From positions 17,527 through 81,526 of the forward strand of contig UEIF01000052.1 of assembly GCA_900468805.1 (NCBI GenBank): a stretch of 64,000 bases of DNA, given 5' to 3'. The translations under genes were made by a program, and so were the position numbers. This stretch comes from Hyphomicrobiales bacterium. Its GTDB lineage: Bacteria; Pseudomonadota; Alphaproteobacteria; Rhizobiales; Rhizobiaceae. Numbering within the stretch: position 1 is the stretch's first letter; each line of letters opens with the position of its first letter. Of the stretch, positions 26,515 to 34,390 are shown in pieces. Below the pieces are notes generated by a model that saw nothing but the letters and a program-made list of their open reading frames with translations, did not search any database and was not told the DNA's origin.

Positions 26515-26997
26515 CTAGAGATCCCTGAACATCACGAGCGCATCGACATAGCCGAGATCAGGATGATTGAACGCCCCCGGAAGCCGCCCGACCACCTGGA
26601 AATCGAGTGACTGCCAGAGCCGCACTGCCCGCTCGTTGGAACTGACGACGAAATTGAACTGCATGGCCCGGAAGCCGCGCTGGCGCGCATGGGCAAGCGA
26701 GTGCTGGTGCATGATGCGCGCGACACCCTGGCCCGCCGCTTCGCGCGCGGTCATATAGCCGCAATTGCAGACGTGATTGCCGCCGCCGGCTTGATTGGCC
26801 CTGATATAGTAGGTGCCGATGATGCTGCCGCCGTCATCAGCGACGAAGGTTTCCTTGTCGGGGCCGAGCCAGTAGTCGAGCGCATCGGCTTCGCTCATGT
26901 TGCGATCGAGCGTATAGGTTTCGCCCGCCCGGACGACAGGTTCCAGGATCGCCCAGATGGCGCTGCGGTCTTCGGCTTTGGCAGGTCGGATCAGCAT
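26515..26997 (-). CDS. GNAT family N-acetyltransferase
   Basis: This 160-residue GNAT protein has the standard order: MLIRPAKAEDRSAI at the start, VADDGGSIIGTYYIR in strand 4, the acetyl-CoA loop AAGQGVAR with a preceding GYMTAREA, and RAVRLWQSLDFQVVGRLPGAF. It resembles phosphinothricin/L-amino-acid N-acetyltransferases. ATG 26997 is chosen over 27042 because it starts the GNAT fold. Confidence 0.88.
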   Translation of the reverse strand: MLIRPAKAEDRSAIWAILEPVVRAGETYTLDRNMSEADALDYWLGPDKETFVADDGGSIIGTYYIRANQAGGGNHVCNCGYMTAREAAGQGVARIMHQHSLAHARQRGFRAMQFNFVVSSNERAVRLWQSLDFQVVGRLPGAFNHPDLGYVDALVMFRDL

Positions 26998-27090
26998 GGC
27001 CTGATGTTTGCACGACCAGATGGCGCTCCGCAACTGCGGCATGGCGCCCGGAAGCGGGCAGCGGAACAGGAAGACGTGGAGGGATCTGCT

Positions 27091-27381
27091 TCAGTCGTTG
27101 ACGCTCTCGAGGATATCGTCGAGCAGCCGCTCGGCATAGCGCATCGTCTCGAATTGCTCTTCCGGCGACAGCTTATGTGCAACGCATTCCGCCCGGATGG
27201 CTGTTCTCAGCTTCGCCAGCAGGGCCGCCTGTTCATAGGGCGTGAAGGCGCTGTCGCGGACGGTGATCTTCGCGATCGTTTCCAGAATGGCGATCCTCCC
27301 CTCCACCTGCCTTGTCGAGCCGACATAGAACGGCCGCTGCGACCGGAGGTTTCGGCGCGGGAATGTTACGACATTGCTCAT
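27091..27381 (-). CDS. Hypothetical small protein, operon with next gene upstream
   Basis: This 96-residue helical protein (SAFTPYEQAALLAKLRTAIRAE, MRYAERLLDDILESV) has a basic N-terminus (FPRRNLRSQRP). I do not recognise a family. It follows the gene at 27389 by 7 bases on the same strand. Both probably come from the stress-type promoter at 27660-27685. Confidence 0.65.
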   Translation of the reverse strand: MSNVVTFPRRNLRSQRPFYVGSTRQVEGRIAILETIAKITVRDSAFTPYEQAALLAKLRTAIRAECVAHKLSPEEQFETMRYAERLLDDILESVND

Positions 27382-27388
27382 GGTGCCC

Positions 27389-27625
27389 TCACAGGGCCGG
27401 CGTCTTGAAATCGGAACCTGACAGCATGGTGTGCAGCTTGTGCTCGCTGTCGGCGCCCTGCCGGTAAAGGTCGATTGTTATGCGGGCGAGTTCACGCGCC
27501 TCCGTGCAGTCGCGTGACCAGCCGCGCTCGGCGCAAAGCTTGTCGAAGGCCTTTTGCACGATCGCAAGCTCCACAGCACCGATCCAGCGGTCCACAGGTG
27601 CATCCGTTATAATCTTCGGTTGCAT
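27389..27625 (-). CDS. Hypothetical small protein, first gene of a two-gene operon
   Basis: This 78-residue protein is a compact helical, acidic/basic mix (VELAIVQKAFDKLCAERGW, ARELARITIDLYRQG) with no known motif. ATG 27625 has an ideal GGGAGGAG site. A GGAAC-N16-CGTT match lies about 35 bases upstream, which fits general stress control. Confidence 0.7.
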   Translation of the reverse strand: MQPKIITDAPVDRWIGAVELAIVQKAFDKLCAERGWSRDCTEARELARITIDLYRQGADSEHKLHTMLSGSDFKTPAL

Positions 27626-27659
27626 GATCTCCTCCCGATCGCTCCATAAAGATGCTGCC

Positions 27660-27685
27660 AAACGCATGAAGGAGAAGAGAGTTCC
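27660..27685 (-). promoter_or_regulatory. Candidate EcfG/RpoE2-type promoter
   Basis: On the minus strand: GGAAC, 16 bases, CGTTT. The -10 part lies about 35 bases before ATG 27625. Confidence 0.65.
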
Positions 27686-28024
27686 ACACAAAATGCAGGA
27701 CGCAAAAAGAATCCCGGCAGGCGCTGGAAAAGGCCGGTTTCAGGGTCTGCCGGGCGGCATCGACTCGCGCAAAATGGAAAAACCGACGCGCTGGGAACCG
27801 CCTTACCGGGTGCGCGCGGCTACTGTTCGGGAAACCACAAACGCAACCTACAATCGTCATGGCAGTCTATGTCAACGCGAGAGGTCAGCCCGCTCTCTGC
27901 TCGACGAGGCGCTGCCACAACAAGCTCCCTGTCATTCTTACGCCCTCGTGCCTGCACGAGGAGGGAATGAGGACCTGCTAAACCTCTACGTTCTTCACGC
28001 TGCGCCTCGTTAAACTGCACCCGT
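27686..28024. other. Intergenic stretch downstream of the flagellin gene
   Basis: These 339 bases contain a seven-base-pair hairpin near 27946-27963 (CCTCGTG/CACGAGG). I see no gene. Confidence 0.5.
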
Positions 28025-28960
28025 CTAACCGCGGAACAGCGACAGAATGTTCTGCGGCGCGCTGTTGGCGATGGAGAGCGATTGCACGGCCAGCTGCTGC
28101 TGCGTCTGCAGCGCCGACAGCCGGGATGACTCCGCCTCCATATTGGCATCGACCAGGCGGCCGACGCCGCTGTCGACGGAATCGCCGAGCTTGGAGACGA
28201 AATCCTCCTGCATGGCGATGCGCTTCTGCAGCGAGCCGAGCTCGGAAGCCGTGGCAACCATCTGGCCCAACGCCTGCTCCACATCCTGCAGCGCGTTGCC
28301 GATGCCGCCTGACGTGGTGAGCGTCGTGATGTCGAGCGCGTAGACCGACTGGCCGGATAACTTTCCAGCACTCGTGCCGAGTATGCCCTCATTGAGATTT
28401 TCGAGGCTGCCGCCGGTCGCCCAGGCACCGAACATGGTATTCGAATCAGTGAGATTGCTGCTCCTGGCAACGTAATCCGTCAGCGTCACCTTCACATTGC
28501 CATTGCCGTCGCGCACGAAGGAGGACACGACCGAGCGGGTCGTCAGGTCGATGGCGATCATCCAGTTCTCGCCGGAGAAGGAGGCCGACCGGGCGATGCT
28601 CAGCAATTGATCCTGCAGCTGGTCGATCTCTTCCTGCACCTTGCTTCTATCAACGCCCTTCTCCGAAGCGGCGACGAGCTTTGCCTTGATCTCGCTTACC
28701 ACGTCCACGGCGCTCGACATCGCGGTATAGGCCGTGTCCACCTTGGCCGCACCAAGGCCCAGCGCATCCGAAACTGCCGAGAGCGCTTTGTTGTCCGAAC
28801 GCATGGTCGTGGCGATCGACCAGTAGGCAGCGTTGTCGGCCGCCTTGTCGATCCTGTATCCCGAGGAGACGCGATGCTGCGTATCCTGAAGGCTGCCGTT
28901 CACGTTGCGAAGTGTCTGAAGTGCGGCAATGGCGGAATTGTTCGTGATGATCGACGACAT
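28025..28960 (-). CDS. Flagellin, orphan copy
   Basis: This 311-residue flagellin has the conserved N-terminal D0/D1 domain (IITNNSAIAALQTLRNVN, HRVSSGYRIDKAADNAAYWSIA) and the C-terminal one (LQTQQQLAVQSLSIANSAPQNILSLFRG). The middle is short, as in rhizobial flagellins. ATG 28960 (MSSIITNN) is preferred to the TTG at 28963. No other flagellar gene is nearby, so this is an isolated copy. It might contribute to filament variants, as minor flagellins do in other rhizobia. Confidence 0.93.
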   Translation of the reverse strand: MSSIITNNSAIAALQTLRNVNGSLQDTQHRVSSGYRIDKAADNAAYWSIATTMRSDNKALSAVSDALGLGAAKVDTAYTAMSSAVDVVSEIKAKLVAASEKGVDRSKVQEEIDQLQDQLLSIARSASFSGENWMIAIDLTTRSVVSSFVRDGNGNVKVTLTDYVARSSNLTDSNTMFGAWATGGSLENLNEGILGTSAGKLSGQSVYALDITTLTTSGGIGNALQDVEQALGQMVATASELGSLQKRIAMQEDFVSKLGDSVDSGVGRLVDANMEAESSRLSALQTQQQLAVQSLSIANSAPQNILSLFRG

Positions 28961-29070
28961 CAAAAGCTCTGTTATTCAACGAGAAAGCGATCATTGGACA
29001 GGAGAATCGATGCGTCATGCACCCGAAAGATGAAGGAACTTATCGGCGGAACAGGGTTAACAATTCCTTG

Positions 29071-29379
29071 CTAAATTACCTCTTGATTTGATGGCCGGCC
29101 ACACCACGTGCCCTCATCAGGCCCTTTGCGCACGTCTTCATTCGACCAATTGACGCCTGCGGCATCCGCCGCTTCGATGAAGGCTTCCCGCGCCTCGCCG
29201 GGCAGAAGCTGGCCTTCCGAGACGGCCGCGAAGGAGGCCAGAGCATGCTCGAAGGCCAGACCGTGGGTGACTGGCCATCTCTCGGCAAGGAGCGCTGCCG
29301 CATGGCCCGTACCACGCACGGTAATCGGGTTCACCTGGCCCGGAAGCCGGATATGCAACGGGGTGGTCCAATCTGACAT
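29071..29379 (-). CDS. DUF982 domain protein
   Basis: This 102-residue protein is of the DUF982 family, which is abundant in rhizobia and of unknown function. PLHIRLPGQVNPITVRGTGHAAALLAERWP is the family core, and AFIEAADAAGV follows. ATG 29379 is the natural start. A GGAAC-N16-CGTT promoter match sits at 29423-29447, about 45 bases upstream. Confidence 0.82.
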   Translation of the reverse strand: MSDWTTPLHIRLPGQVNPITVRGTGHAAALLAERWPVTHGLAFEHALASFAAVSEGQLLPGEAREAFIEAADAAGVNWSNEDVRKGPDEGTWCGRPSNQEVI

Positions 29380-29422
29380 GATGAATAGCGTGCTGCCCTG
29401 GATCGACTGTTTCCGCGCAGCG

Positions 29423-29447
29423 AACGCGGCGACCAGAAAAAGGTTCC
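29423..29447 (-). promoter_or_regulatory. Candidate EcfG/RpoE2-type promoter
   Basis: On the minus strand: GGAAC, 16 bases, CGTT. It points at the DUF982 gene. Confidence 0.65.
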
Positions 29448-29620
29448 GGCCCAAGCGCTCCAACGGCCTCAAACAGGATCACCATTTGGTGACAAGTTTG
29501 GAGCCTCCGGAGCGCGTAAACTGAACGGCGGTAGCCATTCCCACCAGAATCACCGCCGAATTCCGCTGCGACCGGGAACTTCAACGACAGTCCGGAGTCT
29601 TGAGACTGAAGAGGAAGATC

Positions 29621-30352
29621 ATGGACAAGGCGCTTTATACGGCGGGTAATAACATCTTGCTCGGAAGGATGGACGAGGAGGCCAGACGGCACCTCACCCC
29701 TTACGTTGAGCCGCTCGCCCTGCCGCGGGGCTTTGCGCTTTCTGCCCTGGGTCAGCAGGTGAAACATTGCTATTTCATCGAGGACGGCATTGCCTCGATC
29801 ATCGCGAGATCGGCGGGCGAACGCTCGAGCGAGGTCGGCATTGTCGGGCGCGAAGGCATCGTGCCGCTGACGCCGATCCTAGACAGCACGCACGCGACCT
29901 TCGACATTTTCATGCAGGTGGAAGGGCACGGTTCGCGCATCGCCGTGGACCCATTGCGGGAAGCGCTGGAGGTCGTGCCGTCGCTCCGCAGGCTCCTGAA
30001 CCGCTATGTCCAGACCTTCATCGTCCAGGCGGCCTCCACCTCGCTTGCCAATGCCAATCATTCCATCGAGGCGCGGTTGGCGCGATGGATCCTGATGTGC
30101 CACGACCGCCTCGACGGCGACCGCATCGGCCTCACACACGAGTTCCTGGCCCTGATGCTCTCGGTAAGACGTGCCAGCATCACCACCGCGCTGCATGAGC
30201 TGGAAGGCCGGCAACTCATCTGGTCGGAGCGGAGCATGGTCGCTGTCCGCAACCGGACGGGCCTCGAAGAATTTGCCGGTGATTCCTATGGTCGCGCTGA
30301 GCAGGAATATCGCCGGCTGATCGGCGAACTGAAACAGCGGGATACCGTTTAG
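29621..30352 (+). CDS. Crp/Fnr family transcriptional regulator
   Basis: This 243-residue protein has an N-terminal cyclic-nucleotide-binding-like domain (residues about 25-130) and a C-terminal HTH_Crp domain with LALMLSVRRASITTALHELEG. There is no N-terminal cysteine cluster, so it is not an oxygen-sensing FNR of the iron-sulfur type. ATG 29621 has GAGGAAGATC upstream. It is convergent with the ECF sigma gene. Confidence 0.88.
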   Translation: MDKALYTAGNNILLGRMDEEARRHLTPYVEPLALPRGFALSALGQQVKHCYFIEDGIASIIARSAGERSSEVGIVGREGIVPLTPILDSTHATFDIFMQVEGHGSRIAVDPLREALEVVPSLRRLLNRYVQTFIVQAASTSLANANHSIEARLARWILMCHDRLDGDRIGLTHEFLALMLSVRRASITTALHELEGRQLIWSERSMVAVRNRTGLEEFAGDSYGRAEQEYRRLIGELKQRDTV

Positions 30353-30378
30353 CGATTATAGGCTGGCGATAATGCGGC

Positions 30379-30873
30379 CTAATGATAATAGCCGATATCG
30401 TGCGCAATGCGTTGGCGGGCGCGGTTCACCCGGCTTTTGATGGTGCCAACAGGGCAATGGAAATGGTTCGCCGCTTCCTCATAGGAGCGCCCGTCCACGA
30501 AGACGAAGGAAAACGCGGCGCGGTATGGCTCCGGCAGGTGTCCGCAGGCAGCTTCCAGCTCATGGCCGCGCAGATGCCATTCCTGGTCGGCCGGCACGCT
30601 ACCCTGTGATGAGACGCACTCATCCGAACCGAGCGTTTCGCGCTGTTTGATCCGGAAGCGCGTGCAGAAGGCATTGCGCATGATCGTGAACAGCCAGGAC
30701 TTCATCCTCGTGCCCTGTTTGAACTGCTCGATATTGCCGAGCGCCCTGACGAGCGTTTCCTGCACAAGATCGTCCGCATCCGTGGATGTCCGGTAAAAAG
30801 TGCGGGCAAATGCCCTGAGCGCTGGAATGAGCGTGACCACTTCCGCTTGAAGAATTTCGGGGGAATGTTTCAT
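30379..30873 (-). CDS. ECF RNA polymerase sigma factor (EcfG-like)
   Basis: This 164-residue sigma factor has region 2 (about residues 18-75: DADDLVQETLVRAL, TRMKSWLFTIMRNAF) and region 4 (YRAAFSFVFVDGRSYEEAANHFHCPVGTIKSRVNRARQRI). It resembles the alphaproteobacterial ECF15/EcfG group, which drives the general stress response. No NepR anti-sigma gene is visible beside it, so it may be a second, scattered copy. A GGAAC-N18-TT match lies upstream at 30952-30976, which would fit self-control. Confidence 0.88.
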   Translation of the reverse strand: MKHSPEILQAEVVTLIPALRAFARTFYRTSTDADDLVQETLVRALGNIEQFKQGTRMKSWLFTIMRNAFCTRFRIKQRETLGSDECVSSQGSVPADQEWHLRGHELEAACGHLPEPYRAAFSFVFVDGRSYEEAANHFHCPVGTIKSRVNRARQRIAHDIGYYH

Positions 30874-30951
30874 GTCCAGCTCCCTGGCCCTCGGTATGGA
30901 GGGCCTCGATACGGATAACCCTTAATATCGAGGGTCTCCGATGCTCAGGGA

Positions 30952-30976
30952 AAGGGATGCAGCTCCTGTTCGTTCC
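30952..30976 (-). promoter_or_regulatory. Weak candidate EcfG-type promoter before the sigma gene
   Basis: On the minus strand: GGAAC, 18 bases, TTT. The -10 part reads CCTTT instead of CGTTT. Confidence 0.4.
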
Positions 30977-31043
30977 ATAATCTGATGTCTTGGTACGATA
31001 CCGCACAATAGGCATGCTGACGGCATTCGAAGCCGGGCGAACC

Positions 31044-31427
31044 TCAGTCGCCGTTTTCGCGCGGTGCAAAGAGCGCCTTGGCGATCTCGGCAAGTGCGGT
31101 GAGGCTCTCGGTGAGACGGTAGCCACCGTATTTCGCGGCAATATCCGCGTCGGCATGAGGCAGCGCAAAAACAAAGGGTATTCCGGCATCCTGCAGCCGC
31201 TCGGCGAGCGGAAACACCGTCTCGCCCTCGAGGCGGATATCCAGAACGGCGCCGTCGATCCTGATAATATTGAGCAGCGCCAGGCCGATCTCCACTGACG
31301 ACGCAGGCCCGACGATGACGACGCCGGCCTGCTCCAGCGCAAGCCGCACTTCGTCGGCAACCAGATCACCTCTCTCGACAATGAGCAGATGCTTTCCCGT
31401 CAGGAGCCTGAGATCGCCGATCTCCAT
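31044..31427 (-). CDS. Single-domain response regulator receiver
   Basis: This 127-residue receiver-only protein starts GKHLLIVERGDLVADEV (acidic patch partly altered to ERGD) and has the phospho-acceptor Asp in GAVLDIRLEGE. The usual KPF lysine is missing (the loop reads KYGGYRL), so the switch chemistry may be weakened. It has no output domain. It lies next to the ECF sigma gene on the same strand, with a gap of 170 bases. It is not a PhyR-type regulator. Confidence 0.75.
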   Translation of the reverse strand: MEIGDLRLLTGKHLLIVERGDLVADEVRLALEQAGVVIVGPASSVEIGLALLNIIRIDGAVLDIRLEGETVFPLAERLQDAGIPFVFALPHADADIAAKYGGYRLTESLTALAEIAKALFAPRENGD

Positions 31428-31645
31428 CCATCCCCGCAATCGCCTCATCCCCCGGGATCATGCCCGGGATCAGGCTGAGTGTCCCTAACTGCTCACCACG
31501 GCAATGGTTTCCGGCGCAAGTCAGGATACCTGGCGGGCTTGTGGCAAGGCAGACAAAATCGGCCTGTTCCGGCCGGACGCGCCATGGCAGACTCCGCCGC
31601 GAGTGCCTTGCAGGCGCATCGAACGAGACGTCATGGGAGGCTGTC

Positions 31646-32002
31646 GTGCCACTGAACCGATTGGTGATCTATGCCGGCGATATCGAGGAGACGGCCACAT
31701 TCTACGAGACGCATTTCGGCTTCAAGCCCATGCAATTGCCTGGCGACCGGATCGTCGAGCTGGTCTCGCAGGATGGCGGCGCCAACATCATGCTGCATCA
31801 GGCCGCAAAGGGCCAACGCAGCGGCCAGTCAACCGTCAAGCTGGTTTTCGATGTCAGGGATATCGAGGCATTCTGCGCCGAATGCGCCGGAAATGGTTTG
31901 ATATTCGGGCCGGTCCACAAGGCTGACGGCTATGTCTATGCCAACGCCAAAGACCCGTGCCAGAATCCGATCCAGGTTTCCAGCAGGGCCTTTCGGACCT
32001 GA
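31646..32002 (+). CDS. VOC (glyoxalase/bleomycin resistance) family protein
   Basis: This 118-residue protein has two beta-alpha-beta-beta-beta halves of the VOC fold: LVIYAGDIEETATFYETHFGF and LVFDVRDIEAFCAEC. It ends in DPCQNPIQVSS. Metal ligands are not assured. GTG 31646 has a GGGAGG site five bases upstream. The frame is open further left, but that lacks a start with a ribosome site. Confidence 0.8.
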   Translation: MPLNRLVIYAGDIEETATFYETHFGFKPMQLPGDRIVELVSQDGGANIMLHQAAKGQRSGQSTVKLVFDVRDIEAFCAECAGNGLIFGPVHKADGYVYANAKDPCQNPIQVSSRAFRT

Positions 32003-32036
32003 TGTTGAGGACGTGCTGAAGCGTCGGGCCGCGCGT

Positions 32037-32618
32037 TTAGCTGCGGAGGTGGCTCGAGAGAGCCTGCACATGCCGATGAACAGCAGCCGCACTCACCTCT
32101 GCCGACATGGCGGTGACGTCGAGGTTGAGCGTATTCGCATGCTCGGGGTCGAGCACCTCCAAGGTCCGGCTCCGCTCCCGCGAGGCCTCGGCATTCACCG
32201 ATTTCAGCCGCTCGCGCCGTTCCGGTATCGCGACACGCCGCGCCAGCTCCTCCGCCTCGCAGAAAAGCCGCACCGGCACCAGCAGCGATCCCCGCTTCTC
32301 GGCGGCATCGGCAATCTGCCGGAAGGTGCGATGGCTGCGCTCGTCGCCCTGAATGCCGGCATGGGTGAAGATGAAATTTGCCGACGGCGCGCAGAAAGTC
32401 ACGATCGTATCCAGCACCGTCTGCCGCACCCTGCCCGTCTGCTCCCATATCTCCACCGGCAGCGGCTTTGCCGGATCGTGGTCGAGGACGCCGAGCACTG
32501 GATTGTTGACCCAGTGATTGTCGATGATTTTCGCTGAAAACAGTGGGCGCAGCCGCTTGGCGATGGTGAACTTGCCCGTGCCCGGAAAGCCGGTGAGCAG
32601 GAGGAAAATGCCGGTCAT
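32037..32618 (-). CDS. P-loop kinase-like ATPase
   Basis: This 193-residue protein has Walker A GFPGTGKFT at residues 10-18, where a Phe replaces the usual Ser/Thr directly after the Lys. A lid-like arginine stretch follows (RVAIPERRERLKS). It resembles small nucleotide/sugar kinases of the AAA_33-type. It converges on the VOC gene. Confidence 0.77.
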   Translation of the reverse strand: MTGIFLLLTGFPGTGKFTIAKRLRPLFSAKIIDNHWVNNPVLGVLDHDPAKPLPVEIWEQTGRVRQTVLDTIVTFCAPSANFIFTHAGIQGDERSHRTFRQIADAAEKRGSLLVPVRLFCEAEELARRVAIPERRERLKSVNAEASRERSRTLEVLDPEHANTLNLDVTAMSAEVSAAAVHRHVQALSSHLRS

Positions 32619-32832
32619 GATGGTGCGACTTTGAAAATATTGCTTACGCTATGCCGGCAATCTGACCGCTTGTGCCGTCGTCTGCAAGGGCTTGCGAGAG
32701 CGCTTCAATTTCGAATGGCTTCTGTCAGTCGAACCAATTTTCGATGTCGCGCAAATTTTCTCAAGGACGCGCAAGCTGTCGCTGCTATCGTCGGCACCAT
32801 CGAGGTCACGCAGACCTTTCCCCGATGTCAGC

Positions 32833-34188
32833 CTATTTGCAGACACCTCTTCCGCTTCTGCGCGACATGAGGTCGAAGTGGAAATGGTTCCAGTGCTCCG
32901 GATTGTAGCCGGGCCCGAGAACCGTGTTGAAATATTTGCAGCTGTCGCTGCGCACGGCCTTGAGCAGCCGCCCTTCGCGGAAGGAGAACAGGCCCTTCTT
33001 GCGCACGTCGATCTCGTGGCCGTCCTTCAGCACGAACTTGCCGACATCGATGGCGTTGCCTTTGGCATGTTCCGAAATCGGATTGTATCGCTGGCGGCTG
33101 TTATTCATGCGCCGGCAGGAATAGCCGCCGAGCGGCTGGATGGTCTTGATACCGGTCCAGTAACGGAAGCGGGCCGACGGGGCGAGTTCGTTCTTCACCC
33201 ATTTGGCAAAGGCGAGTGTCACCTGGCAGTTCAGCACCACCGCCGGCTTGACGCCGATATTGCCCGAGAGGCCCTTCAGCGACACCGGATAGGGCACCTG
33301 GCAGGAAGGCCCGTTGGAAATCGGCGGGCGATCCTCGAAGATCACGCCCATGCGCTTCAGCTCACGCCGGCATGACAATTCCGAAGACGGCATGACGCCG
33401 GGATCGATCGGAGCCGCCGGCTCGCTCATCATCGGATTGTTCGGCCGCAGCATGGCGACTTCTTCCGGCTCGTCCTCTTCGGGCACGCGCGTCGGGGCGA
33501 GAACCGGGCTGCCGTCATTCCATGTCTGCGCGCGGTTGCCCTGTACAGCGCGCATCGGCGCGCGGTTCATCTGCGCGGCGGCAACCGGCTGCGGCATGTT
33601 CCGCTGATTGAGCTGGGTGGGATTTTCGGTGCCGATGCCGTCGACGACAGGCTCGGTGGCATTGCCCTCGGCGATCTGCTGCTGTTGCTCCTGCGCCAGG
33701 CCGACGACCGGCTGATTGCCTGGCCCGGCACCGAGCTCCTCATCCATGTTGACACCGCCCTGGGGAACGGCGAGCGGCTGCACGCCGCCCCAGTTGCCGT
33801 TGGATGCCTGTTGCGGGCTCTGTTGCGCCAGGGCTTCATCGCTATCGATCATCGGCAGGCGCCGCTGCCCCTGCTGTGTCATGCCTAAGGGCTGGGATTG
33901 CTGCGCCGGAGAGCGCATCTGCTGGCCTGAGCCAGCAAGGTTCGGCGTATCGAGATAGTCGATCTGCCCCTGCGTGTTGCCGACAGGCGATCTTGCGACG
34001 GGATAGGGTTGCTGGCTCTGGACCGGCGCCATGCGCGCCGCGCCATGCGCCGGCGTAATGGAACTGACGCGCGTGCTGCTGTCGACATTCTCAGGCGGCA
34101 CCAGCCCATCGCTGATCGAACAGGTCGTCAACGCCGTGGAAAGCAGGACTGGCAGGGCGATACGCCGGAGAAGGGAGATAAACGCCAT
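32833..34188 (-). CDS. Extensin-like family protein with Q/N-rich linker
   Basis: This 451-residue exported protein has a signal/lipoprotein-like start (ALPVLLSTALTTCSIS) and a long low-complexity region rich in Gln, Asn and Pro (about residues 40-245). The C-terminal domain is extensin-like. That domain contains SEHAKGNAID and PEHWNHFHFD, the zinc-site spacing of the peptidase M15/VanY clan, so a peptidoglycan D,D- or L,D-peptidase role is possible (inference). The cysteines in SCRREL, SCQVPY, NCQVTL, SCRRM and SCKYF may form disulfides. Confidence 0.85.
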   Translation of the reverse strand: MAFISLLRRIALPVLLSTALTTCSISDGLVPPENVDSSTRVSSITPAHGAARMAPVQSQQPYPVARSPVGNTQGQIDYLDTPNLAGSGQQMRSPAQQSQPLGMTQQGQRRLPMIDSDEALAQQSPQQASNGNWGGVQPLAVPQGGVNMDEELGAGPGNQPVVGLAQEQQQQIAEGNATEPVVDGIGTENPTQLNQRNMPQPVAAAQMNRAPMRAVQGNRAQTWNDGSPVLAPTRVPEEDEPEEVAMLRPNNPMMSEPAAPIDPGVMPSSELSCRRELKRMGVIFEDRPPISNGPSCQVPYPVSLKGLSGNIGVKPAVVLNCQVTLAFAKWVKNELAPSARFRYWTGIKTIQPLGGYSCRRMNNSRQRYNPISEHAKGNAIDVGKFVLKDGHEIDVRKKGLFSFREGRLLKAVRSDSCKYFNTVLGPGYNPEHWNHFHFDLMSRRSGRGVCK

Positions 34189-34390
34189 ACTTATCGCTTC
34201 CGCATGCGGTTTGTGATCGGAAAACCTCTATTCAAATTTAATTAAAAACGGTGAATGAAAGCTTTACGTGTGGAGGATGACCGATCAGGAGCGTTCGCAC
34301 TCGCCAGAGAGGTATCTGCATGCCGGTAGGAATGATGGCGGCGTATCCCGCAGCGCAAGCCTTTACTTTGGGCAGCGCCGCCACCCAAGC

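Noticed and set aside
27480..28013. Plus-strand frame crossing the small operon and flagellin gap
   Set aside because: No motif, no ribosome site; it overlaps the stress-type promoter and two genes.
31543..31571. GGAAC-N18-TT on the minus strand before the receiver gene
   Set aside because: The -10 part lacks CGTT, it lies about 120 bases from the start, and chance matches of this looser form are expected.
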